From the NCBI GenBank assembly GCA_016234445.1, contig JACRBT010000004.1:496001-560000 (forward strand): 64,000 bases of DNA. Direction: 5' to 3'. The notes below the pieces were generated by a model. That model worked only from the letters and a program-made list of their open reading frames with translations. It was not told the origin of the DNA and did no database searches. Positions 12,385 to 21,866 of the stretch are shown piece after piece. The position numbers and the translations under genes were made by a program. This DNA is from Chloroflexota bacterium. Lineage in GTDB: Bacteria; Chloroflexota; Dehalococcoidia; Tepidiformales; Tepidiformaceae. Every line of letters begins with the position of its first letter. The first letter of the stretch is position 1.

Positions 12385-13220
12385 CGTTCCCCCTCACGCT
12401 CAGGGTAGCGGAGTCGCAGTTCATCCAACAGCCGGACAGCGGCGCCCGGCACAGTTTCGCGGGCGCCGGCGTCAACGTAGCGTGACAGGTCCTCCAGCGC
12501 CAGCAGATGATCCCCCATCCGGTAGTGGAGCATCCCGCGCTCGCCCACGAGGGCGGCGTTCCATGGTTCGAGGCGCAGCTGGAGGTCGACGACCGTGCGC
12601 CAGCGTTCAACGTCGCGGCGGGCGCGGAAGACGGCGTGGAGGTTGTTCAACATCCGCTGGAGGATCTGCCGGCGGGTAACGGCGGCGAGGACCGAGTCGG
12701 GGTTGGCGGCGCCGAGGTCATGGGCGCGGAGGCCCGCCCGCAGTTCCGCCGGGTCGAGCCTGGCGCCCTGGTGAAACGGGTCGACGAAGATCGGCTCCTC
12801 GGGTTCGCCGACGCGGACGATGAAGTGGCCCGGGTAGCCGATGCCGTCGCAGCGGAGGCCGATCCGCTGGGCAATCTCCATGTAGACGAGCGAGAGGGTG
12901 ATCGGGATGCCCGTGCGCCGGTCGATCACCTGGTCGAGGTAGCTGTTCTCGGGCTCGTCGTAGGCGGAGACGTTGCCGTGGAACCCGAGGATCGAGAAGA
13001 GCTGGTAGTCGATCGCGCTGGCGAGGCGGTGCGGGTCGGTGGCGCCGCCGGCGTAGTCGAGCGCCTGTTCGGCGACGAGGTCCAGCCGGCGCGCGTAGTC
13101 GTGGACATCGATGCTGTCGCGGCCAATCCGGGCAATGGTCATCGCGGCGCCGAAGAGGTCGACGGCCTCGGACGGGCCTTCGATGGCACTGGCGAAGTCG
13201 TCCCGGATCGAGCCTTCCAC
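12381..13220 (-). CDS. SirB1/transglutaminase-like family protein
   Basis: NSYLDQVIDRRTGIPITLSLVYMEIAQRIGLRCDGIGYPGHFIVRV. Confidence 0.82.
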   Translation of the reverse strand: MEGSIRDDFASAIEGPSEAVDLFGAAMTIARIGRDSIDVHDYARRLDLVAEQALDYAGGATDPHRLASAIDYQLFSILGFHGNVSAYDEPENSYLDQVIDRRTGIPITLSLVYMEIAQRIGLRCDGIGYPGHFIVRVGEPEEPIFVDPFHQGARLDPAELRAGLRAHDLGAANPDSVLAAVTRRQILQRMLNNLHAVFRARRDVERWRTVVDLQLRLEPWNAALVGERGMLHYRMGDHLLALEDLSRYVDAGARETVPGAAVRLLDELRLRYPEREGER

Positions 13221-13265
13221 GCCTTCCAGTATACGGCCCGGCTGGTGGTTGGACTCAGGCTGGGC

Positions 13266-14159
13266 TTAGTCGAAGACGGCCCGCGCTTCGGCAGAGGGGA
13301 TGTCCTTCGTCGCCAGTCGCGGGCGGCCGGTGCGCACCCAGTCCTTCACGCTGACGACCGCGATCGTGACCGCGAAGAGCCCGGCGGAGAAGAGGACGAT
13401 GCTCGCCCCGGAGGCGATGTCGACGTAGTAGCTGATGAAGAGGCCGGCGAACCCGGCGGCGGAGCCAATGGCCGTCGAGAGCACGAGCATCACGGCGAAA
13501 CGGTCGGTAAGCAGGCGGGCGATGACGGGAGGGATGACCAGCGACGCCGCGATCAGGGTGACGCCCATGATCCGGATGCTCGCGATGATCGTGGCCGCCA
13601 GGACGAGGGCGAAGAGGGAGTCGACCATCCCGGCGCGGACCCCGTAGATGGGCGCAACGTCGACGTCGAAGGTGAGGAAGAGGAGCTGCTTGTAGAGGAA
13701 GAAGACCAGGAGGACGGTGACCGCGAGCACGCCGGCAATGACCCAGAGGTCGCCGCCGGTGACGCCGAGGATGTTGCCGAAGAGGGCTGCGTCGAAGTTG
13801 CGCGTGATCGACCGGGCACGGCTGATGAGGGCGACGCCGAAGGCGAAGCTGGCGGTTGTGATGATGCCGATGGCCGCGTCGGCGCCGATCTGGCGGCGGC
13901 GGGTGGTCTGGTTGATCAGCAGGGCCGAGAGGAACCCCCAGATCCCGGCGGCGAGGTAGAAGTTGAAGCCGGCGACGTAGCCCACGACCGCACCGCCGAA
14001 GACCGAATGCGACATGCCGTGGCCGATGTAGCTCATCCGCCGGAGGACGACGAAGACGCCAATGAGGCCGGTGAGTGCCCCCACCATCGTCGCGGCGATG
14101 AGTGCCTTGACGAAGAAGTCGAACTGGAACGGCTCGGTGAGGTCGATGAGGAGGGTCAT
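13266..14159 (-). CDS. Metal (Zn/Mn) ABC transporter permease
   Basis: MTLLIDLTEPFQFDFF start at 14159; polytopic, SHSVFGGAVVGY and VTLIAASLVIPPVIA motifs of the ZnuB/MntB family. Confidence 0.92.
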   Translation of the reverse strand: MTLLIDLTEPFQFDFFVKALIAATMVGALTGLIGVFVVLRRMSYIGHGMSHSVFGGAVVGYVAGFNFYLAAGIWGFLSALLINQTTRRRQIGADAAIGIITTASFAFGVALISRARSITRNFDAALFGNILGVTGGDLWVIAGVLAVTVLLVFFLYKQLLFLTFDVDVAPIYGVRAGMVDSLFALVLAATIIASIRIMGVTLIAASLVIPPVIARLLTDRFAVMLVLSTAIGSAAGFAGLFISYYVDIASGASIVLFSAGLFAVTIAVVSVKDWVRTGRPRLATKDIPSAEARAVFD

Positions 14160-14974
14160 ACCGCCACCCCCTCTGCTTCGCCGGCGGGCGCGTCCTTGAA
14201 GAGGTCGAAGACGTGCGGGCTGTCGGCGACGAGGGTCATCCCATCCTGCTTCACGACCACCATCTCGCCGCCGTAGGTGCGCCGCAGGACCTCCGTCGTG
14301 AAGACCTCGGAGGGGTGCCCGTCCGCGACGATCCGGCGGTTGATGCAGACGACGCGGGGAAGGTGGGCGGCGACGGCATTCAGTTCGTGGGTGCTGAGAA
14401 CGACGGTGACACCGTCGCGGTTCAGGTCCACGAGGAGGTGGAGGATGTCGTCCCGGGTCTTGATGTCGACGCCGCTGGTCGGTTCGTCGAGGAGCAGGAG
14501 GCGAGGGTTGCGGATGAGCGCACGGGCGAGGAAGACCCGCTGTTGCTGCCCGCCGGAAAGGTTGCGGATGTGCTGCCGCCGGTACTGGGCGATCCCCAGC
14601 CGCTCGAGGAGCTGCATCATCTCGGCCCGGTCGCTCCGGCGTGGCCACGGCCAGGGACCGGACTGCATCGCCCGGCCCATGAGGACGACTTCCTCGACGG
14701 TCACCGGGAAGTTCCAGTCGATGGTTTCGAGCTGGGGGACGTAGCCGACGGAGGGGCGCCGGTTCGGGCCAACCGGCTGACCATCGACCTCGGCGCTGCC
14801 GCCATAGATGGAGACGGCCCCGAGCAGCACCTTCATCAGCGTGGTCTTGCCGGAACCGCTCGGCCCGACGATACCGACGAACTCGCCTTCGCCCACCCGG
14901 AGGTCGACATCCGAGAGCACGGGCCGGCCTTCGTAGCCGGCGCTCATGCCGTGGATGGTGATGATGTCGCTCAT
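14156..14974 (-). CDS. Metal ABC transporter ATP-binding protein
   Basis: Walker A GPSGSGKTTL, signature LSGGQQQR, Walker B LLLLDEP. Confidence 0.95.
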   Translation of the reverse strand: MSDIITIHGMSAGYEGRPVLSDVDLRVGEGEFVGIVGPSGSGKTTLMKVLLGAVSIYGGSAEVDGQPVGPNRRPSVGYVPQLETIDWNFPVTVEEVVLMGRAMQSGPWPWPRRSDRAEMMQLLERLGIAQYRRQHIRNLSGGQQQRVFLARALIRNPRLLLLDEPTSGVDIKTRDDILHLLVDLNRDGVTVVLSTHELNAVAAHLPRVVCINRRIVADGHPSEVFTTEVLRRTYGGEMVVVKQDGMTLVADSPHVFDLFKDAPAGEAEGVAV

Positions 14975-15013
14975 GCCTTGATCCTCCCCGGGGCGCAGGG
15001 GCAGACGCCCAGT

Positions 15014-16057
15014 CTACTTCGTGCGGTCAAACGTGTTGGTGATCGGGATCTTCGCGGTCTCGCCGGCGTTGCCCCCGAGGCGAGGGAACAGGATGCGCAT
15101 GTCTTCCACGAGCATGCCCACGTAGGTGTGGCCCGCCTCGCTTTCCTTGCCGGGCGGGGCGTCGTCGCTCAGGCGGTCTTCGAACACGGCCCCGGTCTCG
15201 CGGGCGATGGTCTCCATCGTCTTGCTGGGGAAGACTTCGCTGCCAAAGACAGCCAGCACCTTCTCGCGCTTGATCTGGGTGATGAGGTCGGCGAGTTCCT
15301 TCGCGCTCGGCTCCTTGAAGTCCGAAGGCTGGATGGCGCCGATCACGGTCCAGCCGTACTCACGGGCCCAGTAGGCCCAGCTGTCGTGGTAGGTCAGGAG
15401 CTTGCGGTTCTCCGCGGGGACGGTCTCGCTGTCCTTGCGGATCGCGGCGTCGAGCTGTGTGAGCACGGCGGCGAAACGGTCGTAGTTGCCCTGGTAGTAG
15501 GAGGCGTTCTCCGGGTCGTTCTCGCTCAGCCAGGTCCGCACGAGGTCCGCGTACTTGAGGGCGTATTTCGGGTTCATCCAGAGGTGGGGGTTTGGATTGC
15601 CGTCGGCCCTGGGGAAACTGAAGTCGTAGAGGAAGCCGGTCTTCTCGTCGTCGCCGGAGAGGGTGTTGTCGGCGAGCTTATAGATCTTCCCCGGGTCGCG
15701 GAGGTTCGCCTTCGCGATGGCCTCGGTCGTGCCTTCCAGGTGGGCGCCGTTCATGATCAGGAGGTCGGCGCGGGCGAGGACCTGGGCGTCGCTCGGGCGC
15801 GGCTCGTAGGTGTGCGAGTCGACGCCGTCCGGGATGAGGCCGTGGATGTGGACGCGGTCGCCGCCGATGTTGAGGACGATGCTGGTAAGCGGCGCAACCG
15901 TCGTCGCCACCCGGAGTCTGCCGTCGTCCGCCTTGAAGTTGTCGTGGGTGCCCGCGGCGCCGTCGCCGACCGCTTCGTTGCCGGCGGAGCCGCAAGCAGC
16001 GAAGGCCGTGGCAAACGCGGCTGCAAGGGCGACCACGAAGATCCTGGACCGGGGCAT
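15014..16057 (-). CDS. Metal ABC transporter substrate-binding lipoprotein (ZnuA/TroA family)
   Basis: Lipobox TAFAAC; VDSHTYEPRPSDAQ, NPHLWMNPKYA; start at 16057. Confidence 0.92.
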   Translation of the reverse strand: MPRSRIFVVALAAAFATAFAACGSAGNEAVGDGAAGTHDNFKADDGRLRVATTVAPLTSIVLNIGGDRVHIHGLIPDGVDSHTYEPRPSDAQVLARADLLIMNGAHLEGTTEAIAKANLRDPGKIYKLADNTLSGDDEKTGFLYDFSFPRADGNPNPHLWMNPKYALKYADLVRTWLSENDPENASYYQGNYDRFAAVLTQLDAAIRKDSETVPAENRKLLTYHDSWAYWAREYGWTVIGAIQPSDFKEPSAKELADLITQIKREKVLAVFGSEVFPSKTMETIARETGAVFEDRLSDDAPPGKESEAGHTYVGMLVEDMRILFPRLGGNAGETAKIPITNTFDRTK

Positions 16058-16099
16058 CCTGGCTCCAGAGGCAGCCGAAACGCTCGCCTCTGTCCGATC

Positions 16100-16121
16100 T
16101 TGCAATCGATTGCAATTGCAA
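16100..16121. promoter_or_regulatory. Candidate metalloregulator operator: nested palindrome TTGCAATCGATTGCAATTGCAA
   Basis: Perfect 16-bp palindrome TTGCAATCGATTGCAA overlapping 12-bp palindrome TTGCAATTGCAA, between znuA-like start and the divergent MBL gene. Confidence 0.55.
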
Positions 16122-16219
16122 GTCAACCACTACTGGCCGCATTCGTGTGGCGCGTTTCACAGTCGCGGTGATGTGTCATCCCGCCTCCGCGCCGGTTTGC
16201 GAGCCCCGGCACGCGTCCG

Positions 16220-16225
16220 TATCGT
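16220..16225 (+). promoter_or_regulatory. Candidate -10 (TATCGT) 7 nt upstream of ATG 16233
   Basis: TATCGT-N7-ATG arrangement. Confidence 0.35.
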
Positions 16226-16232
16226 TCTTCGA

Positions 16233-17096
16233 ATGGATGCTCCCGCGCGCTACCGCGTCGGCGAATTCGACATCGCCGTGGTCTCCGACGGCCACATCCG
16301 GCTCGACGGCGGCGCCGTTATGGGGCTCACGCCGCGCATCCTCTGGGAACCGATCATCGGCCGGGAGAACATCGACGAGAGCTACCGCATCCCCCTCGGG
16401 CTGAACTGCATGGTCATCCGCCGCGGGAGCGACGTGGTCCTGGTCGACACCGGCATGGGGAACAAGGTCCCGGCCGCCGTCCGCGAGCGCGGCTACCCGG
16501 GCGACTACGGCTACCTGCTCGACGGCCTCGCGGCGCTGGGGATTCGCCCCGCGGACGTGACCGCCGTCGCCAACACCCACCTTCACGCCGACCACTGCGG
16601 CTGGAACACCATCCGGAAGGACGACGGCGCTCTCGTCCCGACCTTCCCGAACGCGCGGTACTACATCCAGGCCGGGGAGTTCGAGGCGGCCACTCACCCG
16701 AACGACCGGACAAAGGGCGCCTACTTCCCGGAGAACTTCGAACCCCTCCAGGGGTCGGGGCAGTTGACGCTGGTAGACGACGAGTTCCAGGTGGCGCCGG
16801 GGGTCCACTTCCTCCCGACGCCCGGGCACACGAACGACCACGCCTCGATCGTCGTGGCATCCGGGGGCGAAACCGCGTTCTACACGGGGGACCTCGTCCA
16901 CCACGCCGTCCAGTTCGAAAGGCCAGTGTGGACCGCAGCGTTCGACATCCTTCCGCTCGTGAACATCGAAACGAAGAAGCGGCTGATCGAGCGCGCCATC
17001 CGCGAGCGGGCGCTGCTCGTCTGCGTGCACAACGCCTTTCCGGGGGTCGGGCGGTTGACCCAGCAGGACGGCCGCCGCACCTTCGTTCCTGAATGA
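16233..17096 (+). CDS. MBL-fold metallo-hydrolase
   Basis: NTHLHADHCG motif, PTPGHTNDH, YTGDLVHH. Confidence 0.93.
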   Translation: MDAPARYRVGEFDIAVVSDGHIRLDGGAVMGLTPRILWEPIIGRENIDESYRIPLGLNCMVIRRGSDVVLVDTGMGNKVPAAVRERGYPGDYGYLLDGLAALGIRPADVTAVANTHLHADHCGWNTIRKDDGALVPTFPNARYYIQAGEFEAATHPNDRTKGAYFPENFEPLQGSGQLTLVDDEFQVAPGVHFLPTPGHTNDHASIVVASGGETAFYTGDLVHHAVQFERPVWTAAFDILPLVNIETKKRLIERAIRERALLVCVHNAFPGVGRLTQQDGRRTFVPE

Positions 17097-18148
17097 CCAC
17101 GCCCGCCCGCCTTTACCACCTCGCCCTTCGTGACCTCCACGCCGCTGCCGGCGCCCGGTTCGAGCACCGGCTGGGTTGGTCGTTGCCCGCGAACTTCGGC
17201 GACGCGGGGGCGGAGCAGGCGGCGATCCGCGGCGGCGCAGCCATCCTCGACCGGTCGCACCGGAGCCGCTTCATCGTCAGCGGGACGGACGCGGGCGAGG
17301 TCCTTTCGGCGGCCTTCGCGGGACGCATGGAAGAACTGGAAGAGGGCCGGGCGGTGCGGACTGTGGCGCTCGACGGGCAGGGCCTGATCCGCGACGTCGT
17401 CCTCGTCGCCCGGACAGGCGGGATCGCCTACCTCGTCGTGGGCGAGCCCGGGCAGCGCTTCGAGACCTTCGAACGGCTCCAGGTCGCGGTCCAGCCCTCC
17501 TGGGACGCGCGGGTCGACGACCGGACGGAGACGACCTGCCTTATCGGCGTGGCTGGACCGGGCGCGGCGAGAGCGGTCGAGGCCAATCTCGCCGAAGCCC
17601 TCCCGGCACGCCTCCAGCCGCTTCACATCGTCACCTTCGAATTCCACGGCTTCCGCTCGCTGGCGATCCGGACGAGCGACACGGGCGAAGACGGGTTCGA
17701 GTTCATGTTCGCGCCGGCCGTGGCCCAGCACGCCATCGAGACGCTCCGGGCCGGCGGGGTGCCGCTCGCGGGCGACCTCGCCCAGGAGGTGGTGCGCGTG
17801 GAGGCATGCGTCCCGGCGTTCTCCCCGGACCTGGAAACGGGCCTCACGCCCGCGCAGGCCGGGCTCGACGCGCTCCTGGAGATTCCCGGTGGCGCCGGAG
17901 GGCGTATGCTCAGTGCAATCCTCTTAGAATCAGACGAGGTGGTGGCGGCGGGGAGCCTGGTCCGGGTTCGTGGCCAGGTAGCCGGGGAAGTGCGCTCTTG
18001 CGTGCGTTCGGCGGCCCTGGACGCGACCATCGCCCTCGCGATTGTCGACAGCGGCTCTGCCACGCCGGGCACCGCCCTTGACGTTGCCGGGCATCTCGCC
18101 ACGATCGTTTCAAAGCCATTCCTTCGACGGAGCACCAACGCATGCTGA
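17093..18148 (+). CDS. Folate-binding GcvT/YgfZ-like protein
   Basis: Aminomethyltransferase-like N domain (AAILDRSHRSRFIVSGTDAGEVL), EDGFEFM, C-terminal barrel. Confidence 0.82.
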   Translation: MTTPARLYHLALRDLHAAAGARFEHRLGWSLPANFGDAGAEQAAIRGGAAILDRSHRSRFIVSGTDAGEVLSAAFAGRMEELEEGRAVRTVALDGQGLIRDVVLVARTGGIAYLVVGEPGQRFETFERLQVAVQPSWDARVDDRTETTCLIGVAGPGAARAVEANLAEALPARLQPLHIVTFEFHGFRSLAIRTSDTGEDGFEFMFAPAVAQHAIETLRAGGVPLAGDLAQEVVRVEACVPAFSPDLETGLTPAQAGLDALLEIPGGAGGRMLSAILLESDEVVAAGSLVRVRGQVAGEVRSCVRSAALDATIALAIVDSGSATPGTALDVAGHLATIVSKPFLRRSTNAC

Positions 18149-18717
18149 GCAACCCCAACGGACCACCAAACATGGCCGAAATCGGCGCTGTCCTCGCCCG
18201 GATGCGGTACCGGGGCGTCACGGAACTGCGGCTGGGCAACGACTGGGTCGGCCGGTGGGAGAACACGGACGAGCTTCCGCGCGGGGTGCTGGTGATCGAG
18301 GTCTACGCGGCCGTCTACCTGGGAGACAAGGGCTACGTCTTTCGTCCCCGGGGCGAAGATGTCTGGGGCACCCTGAGCGGCCGCCCCGAAGGGGATGCGA
18401 AGCCTCTACCGTTCCTGAAGTCGCTGGCGAAGGCCGGGGGCATCACCCCCGGGCGGATCGAACTCATCGGCTACTTCGACTGCAAGGCGACGAGCTACAA
18501 CGCCCGGTACCCGGCGGAAACAGCGGCGGTCGTGCCCTTCTACGCGGTGGCGGCGAAGGCCGCGAAGGATGTTCCCGCGGACTCTCCCTTCGAGCGCCGG
18601 CGGCTCCCGATCAACGAGCACATGGCGACCCTGCGGCAGCGGTACCCGGAGTTCGAAACCCCGTTCAGCGACGCCGCGGACCGCTACCTGGTCCTCAGGG
18701 CCCGCGGAGAAGTCTAG
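18142..18717 (+). CDS. Hypothetical protein
   Basis: 191 aa ORF, coupled to the upstream gene; no recognised family. Confidence 0.65.
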   Translation: MLSNPNGPPNMAEIGAVLARMRYRGVTELRLGNDWVGRWENTDELPRGVLVIEVYAAVYLGDKGYVFRPRGEDVWGTLSGRPEGDAKPLPFLKSLAKAGGITPGRIELIGYFDCKATSYNARYPAETAAVVPFYAVAAKAAKDVPADSPFERRRLPINEHMATLRQRYPEFETPFSDAADRYLVLRARGEV

Positions 18718-18724
18718 CCGCCGT

Positions 18725-19552
18725 TCAGTCGCCGTAGACGCGCGCGAGGATGGCGTAGAGGTCCGGGTCGTACTTCTGGAGCCAGTCGCGGTCGCGGTTG
18801 CCCGAGTCCTGGTGGAGGAAATAGGCCTGCGTGGCCTCCGCGAAGTACTCGTTCGGGTTGGTCGCGGCATAGGCGCGGCTGTACTTCCCGGCGTCCAGCG
18901 CCTGCTGGTAGGCGACGCGGACATCGATGTAGTCCGCGTGATCCAGCGTCCAGCCCTGCACCAGGTGACCAACTTCGTGGAAGAGGATGTTGAGCCCGCC
19001 GCAGGGACCCTTGCGGCTCCCTGTAAGGTCGAGTTCGTTCACGGTGGCGACGGGGTAGTCCGCGCGGTCGGCGACACCGCAGGCATGGTCGAGGATCGCC
19101 TCCGTGCCCGTCCCCGAGAGGCAGGTAAATTCGGGGAGGTCGATGACCTTCTGGTCGCTTTCGAGGATGATGATGTAGGCGCCCTCGGCGGCGAGCGGCG
19201 CTTCGAGGTCGTTGTTCTGAAAGACGCGGAGGAGCGTCTTTTCGGCCTCGTCGAAGGCGGCGTCCGGGACGCCGTCGCCACCGATGATGGCGATCCCGAG
19301 GACTTCTCGCTGCTTCGTGTACTGGGCGGCGAAGCGGCGCGGCTCGCTCGGGTCGGGCCGCCGGACGAGGCCTTCGCAAACGGAGCCCTGGGGCTGGAGT
19401 TGTGGACGGCCGCTGGCCTGGTCGCCCTGCGGCGAAGCAGCGAGACCGCCGTCCCCGGGGTCGTCTTCGCCCCGGGACGCAAGGACGGCCAGCGCGAGGG
19501 CACCGACGAGGGCCAGGGCGAACACCGGGAGCAGGAGCGGCCAGCGGGTCAT
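18725..19552 (-). CDS. Secreted/anchored protein with HEXXH zinc-metallopeptidase-like motif
   Basis: N-terminal TM/signal; NILFHEVGHLVQGW. Confidence 0.65.
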   Translation of the reverse strand: MTRWPLLLPVFALALVGALALAVLASRGEDDPGDGGLAASPQGDQASGRPQLQPQGSVCEGLVRRPDPSEPRRFAAQYTKQREVLGIAIIGGDGVPDAAFDEAEKTLLRVFQNNDLEAPLAAEGAYIIILESDQKVIDLPEFTCLSGTGTEAILDHACGVADRADYPVATVNELDLTGSRKGPCGGLNILFHEVGHLVQGWTLDHADYIDVRVAYQQALDAGKYSRAYAATNPNEYFAEATQAYFLHQDSGNRDRDWLQKYDPDLYAILARVYGD

Positions 19553-19607
19553 GTCACCAGCTTCGGCGGGAAGCGGGTGCCCGTAAAGCCGCCCCTTGAC
19601 GGCGTCT

Positions 19608-20354
19608 TTAGTCTGCGATGCTCCAGGTCACGCTCACGTCTACCTGGACCGTCCCCGTCCCGGGCTGGATGGGCGTCGCGGTGTCGGTGGCGATTCCCCC
19701 CGCGGCCTTTTCAGCGGCCAGCGGCGGCGGGTTCGTGCCGGCCGTTTCGGTGATCAGCATCGGCTTCCCGAGGCCGACACCGCCGAGCCTGGCAAGCTGT
19801 TCCGCCTTGGCCTTCGCGTCCTTCATCGCCGCTTCGCGGGCCTGTTCGAGCAGCTTCGTGGTGTCTTCGATGTCGAACCAGATGCTCTGGACGCGGGCGT
19901 CGTTCCCCCCGGCCTTCACGGCGGAGTCGATCACCTTGCTGAAGTTGTCGAGATTCCGAACCTTCACCTGGAGCATATTGGTGACGGTGTAGCCGGTGAT
20001 TTGCGGCTGGCTCCCGCTCTTGCTGTAGTCGTAGCGCGGGTAGATGGAGAACTGGGTCGTCTTGATGTCCTTGTCTTCGACCCCGTTCTTCCTGACCGCG
20101 CTGATGACGGCATCGGCGGCCTTGGCGGCGTTCTCCCGGGCATCTTCGACCGTCGTGGCGGAGACTTCCACGCCGACGGTAAAGAAGCCGGTGTCCGGCG
20201 TGGCCTGGACTTCGCCATGGCCCGAAGCGTTGATGCCTGTCGGCTGTTCCGCGCCAGGAACAACCACGTCTGTCTGGGGCTTGCAGGCGACGGCGCCCAG
20301 CAAGGGCACCGTCACCAGCGAAACGAGCAGGACTGTCTTCAACCAGCTGTTCAT
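19608..20354 (-). CDS. SIMPL domain (DUF541) lipoprotein
   Basis: Lipobox LLGAVAC; GHGEVQATPDTGFFTVGVE... pattern of the SIMPL family. Confidence 0.88.
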   Translation of the reverse strand: MNSWLKTVLLVSLVTVPLLGAVACKPQTDVVVPGAEQPTGINASGHGEVQATPDTGFFTVGVEVSATTVEDARENAAKAADAVISAVRKNGVEDKDIKTTQFSIYPRYDYSKSGSQPQITGYTVTNMLQVKVRNLDNFSKVIDSAVKAGGNDARVQSIWFDIEDTTKLLEQAREAAMKDAKAKAEQLARLGGVGLGKPMLITETAGTNPPPLAAEKAAGGIATDTATPIQPGTGTVQVDVSVTWSIAD

Positions 20355-20390
20355 AGTTTCCTCCTGCCGCCAACGCGGCGTGTGGATTGC

Positions 20391-21173
20391 TCAGAAATCG
20401 CGGCGGCGAAGCGCCCAGGCGCTGCCGCCGGCGATGCACGCGACGGCCGCGAGGCCGATCGCCACGGGCAGCCGCCACGGCGAACCGCCATCGTCAGGGG
20501 ATTCCAGCGCTCGCGAACCGGAGTTGTCGCCCCCCGTACCGTATTGGGCGGACGTGGAGGGCGGGATCGGCCCATCCCTGGAAGCCGTGTCCTGGGCTTT
20601 CACCTCCGGTGGGACGGCCTCGGTGGGAGTAGCCGAGAGGCCGGAACTCCCCACGGCGACGCCGCCGAGGCCCGGGAGAGTCTTCGTCGCTTGCGGCGAT
20701 GCGCCGGCGACCGGGTTGGCGGCCGCCTGCCCGCCAGACTCCGCGGCGCCGGCGGCGGCGTCGCGGCTGGCGAGGGCCTTGCCACCACTGTCGTCGCCCC
20801 CGCTGCCGTTTCCGAGGTCGACGGCGCTCAAGCCAACCACGGCAAGCGCCACCACCGCCGTGGCGGAGGCGAACTGCGAGACCCTGCGCGCGACCACGAC
20901 CGGGCGGCGTTCCCCCAGCGCGGGAGCCGCAGCCACGGGTTGGGCCAGCATCGCCGGCGTCAGCCGAAATGAGCGCGGGGCCTCGGTGGCGGGGAGCGAG
21001 CCAACCGCTGCCTTGAGCAGCCGGAGGTCGTCGACGAGGGCGGCACAGTCGGCGCAGCGGCCGAGGTGGGCGGCGAAACGTTCGCGGTCGCGGGGGCGCA
21101 ACTCGCCGTCGGCAAAGGCGCTCGCCCGTTCCCGCCAACGGCCATGACCGGAGAAAGGAAGCCACATCATCAT
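20391..21173 (-). CDS. Anti-sigma factor, zf-HC2 type
   Basis: HLGRCADC motif at N-terminus, one TM, downstream of and overlapping an ECF sigma gene. Confidence 0.82.
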   Translation of the reverse strand: MMMWLPFSGHGRWRERASAFADGELRPRDRERFAAHLGRCADCAALVDDLRLLKAAVGSLPATEAPRSFRLTPAMLAQPVAAAPALGERRPVVVARRVSQFASATAVVALAVVGLSAVDLGNGSGGDDSGGKALASRDAAAGAAESGGQAAANPVAGASPQATKTLPGLGGVAVGSSGLSATPTEAVPPEVKAQDTASRDGPIPPSTSAQYGTGGDNSGSRALESPDDGGSPWRLPVAIGLAAVACIAGGSAWALRRRDF

Positions 21174-21787
21174 TCTTCTCTTCCTTCTAGACGCCGGTAG
21201 CCCGCCAAAAGTTCCGGGTGGCTGAGAAGGTAGCCCCGAAGCCGCTCGCGTCCGCGGTGGATGCGCGACTTCACCGTTCCCACGGAGGCGTGCGTCATCT
21301 CCGCGACCTCGTCGTAGTGGTAATCGTAAAGGTCCGCGAGGACGATCGCCTGTCGCTGTTCGAAGGGCAGTTCGGCGAGCGCCTGGCCCAGCGCCGCCGA
21401 GAGTTCGGCCTGTTCGACGACGGCGACGGTGTCGGCGGCTGGGTCGATGACTTCGATTGGGGCGCCGGCCGCCTCCGCCGCTTCGTCGAGGGAAGCGGCG
21501 CCGTCTTTCCGGCGGCGGCGGCGAAGTTCGTCCTTGCTCTGGTTCGCGGCGATCCGGAGGAGCCAGCCCCGGAAGTTCCCCCCGCCGAACCGGGAAATCG
21601 CCCGGTAGGCGGAGAGAAACGTCTCCTGTGTGGCGTCCTCGGCGGCTTCGCGGCGGCCCACCAATCGGAGACAAAGGCCATAGACGGCGTCCTGGTAGCG
21701 GTCGACAAGACTGTTGAACGCCGCCAAATCTCCGTTTCTAGATAGTAAGGCCAGTTCCTCGTCGGTGGTTCCCGGCTCAGTACCCAT
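21170..21787 (-). CDS. ECF-type RNA polymerase sigma factor
   Basis: DAVYGLCLRLVGRREAAEDATQETFLSAYRAI; region 4 LADLYDYHYDEVAEMTHASVGTVKSRIHRGRERL; start at 21787. Confidence 0.93.
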   Translation of the reverse strand: MGTEPGTTDEELALLSRNGDLAAFNSLVDRYQDAVYGLCLRLVGRREAAEDATQETFLSAYRAISRFGGGNFRGWLLRIAANQSKDELRRRRRKDGAASLDEAAEAAGAPIEVIDPAADTVAVVEQAELSAALGQALAELPFEQRQAIVLADLYDYHYDEVAEMTHASVGTVKSRIHRGRERLRGYLLSHPELLAGYRRLEGREE

Positions 21788-21859
21788 GTGGCGCGAGCGT
21801 AGGTCAATCGCCTGTAAAGTGCGAAACGGCGGGGAAAGGGTGCGCCAGGGAGGCTGTGA

Positions 21860-21865
21860 TACTCT
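21860..21865 (+). promoter_or_regulatory. Candidate -10 (TACTCT) immediately upstream of the signal peptidase gene
   Basis: TACTCT-N7-ATG(21873). Confidence 0.4.
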
Positions 21866-21866
21866 G

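Noticed and set aside
12507-16171. 589-aa (12507-14276) and 652-aa (14213-16171) + strand ORFs
   Set aside because: Antisense shadows of the SirB1-like and metal ABC transporter genes; acidic/His-rich composition typical of reverse-frame artefacts.
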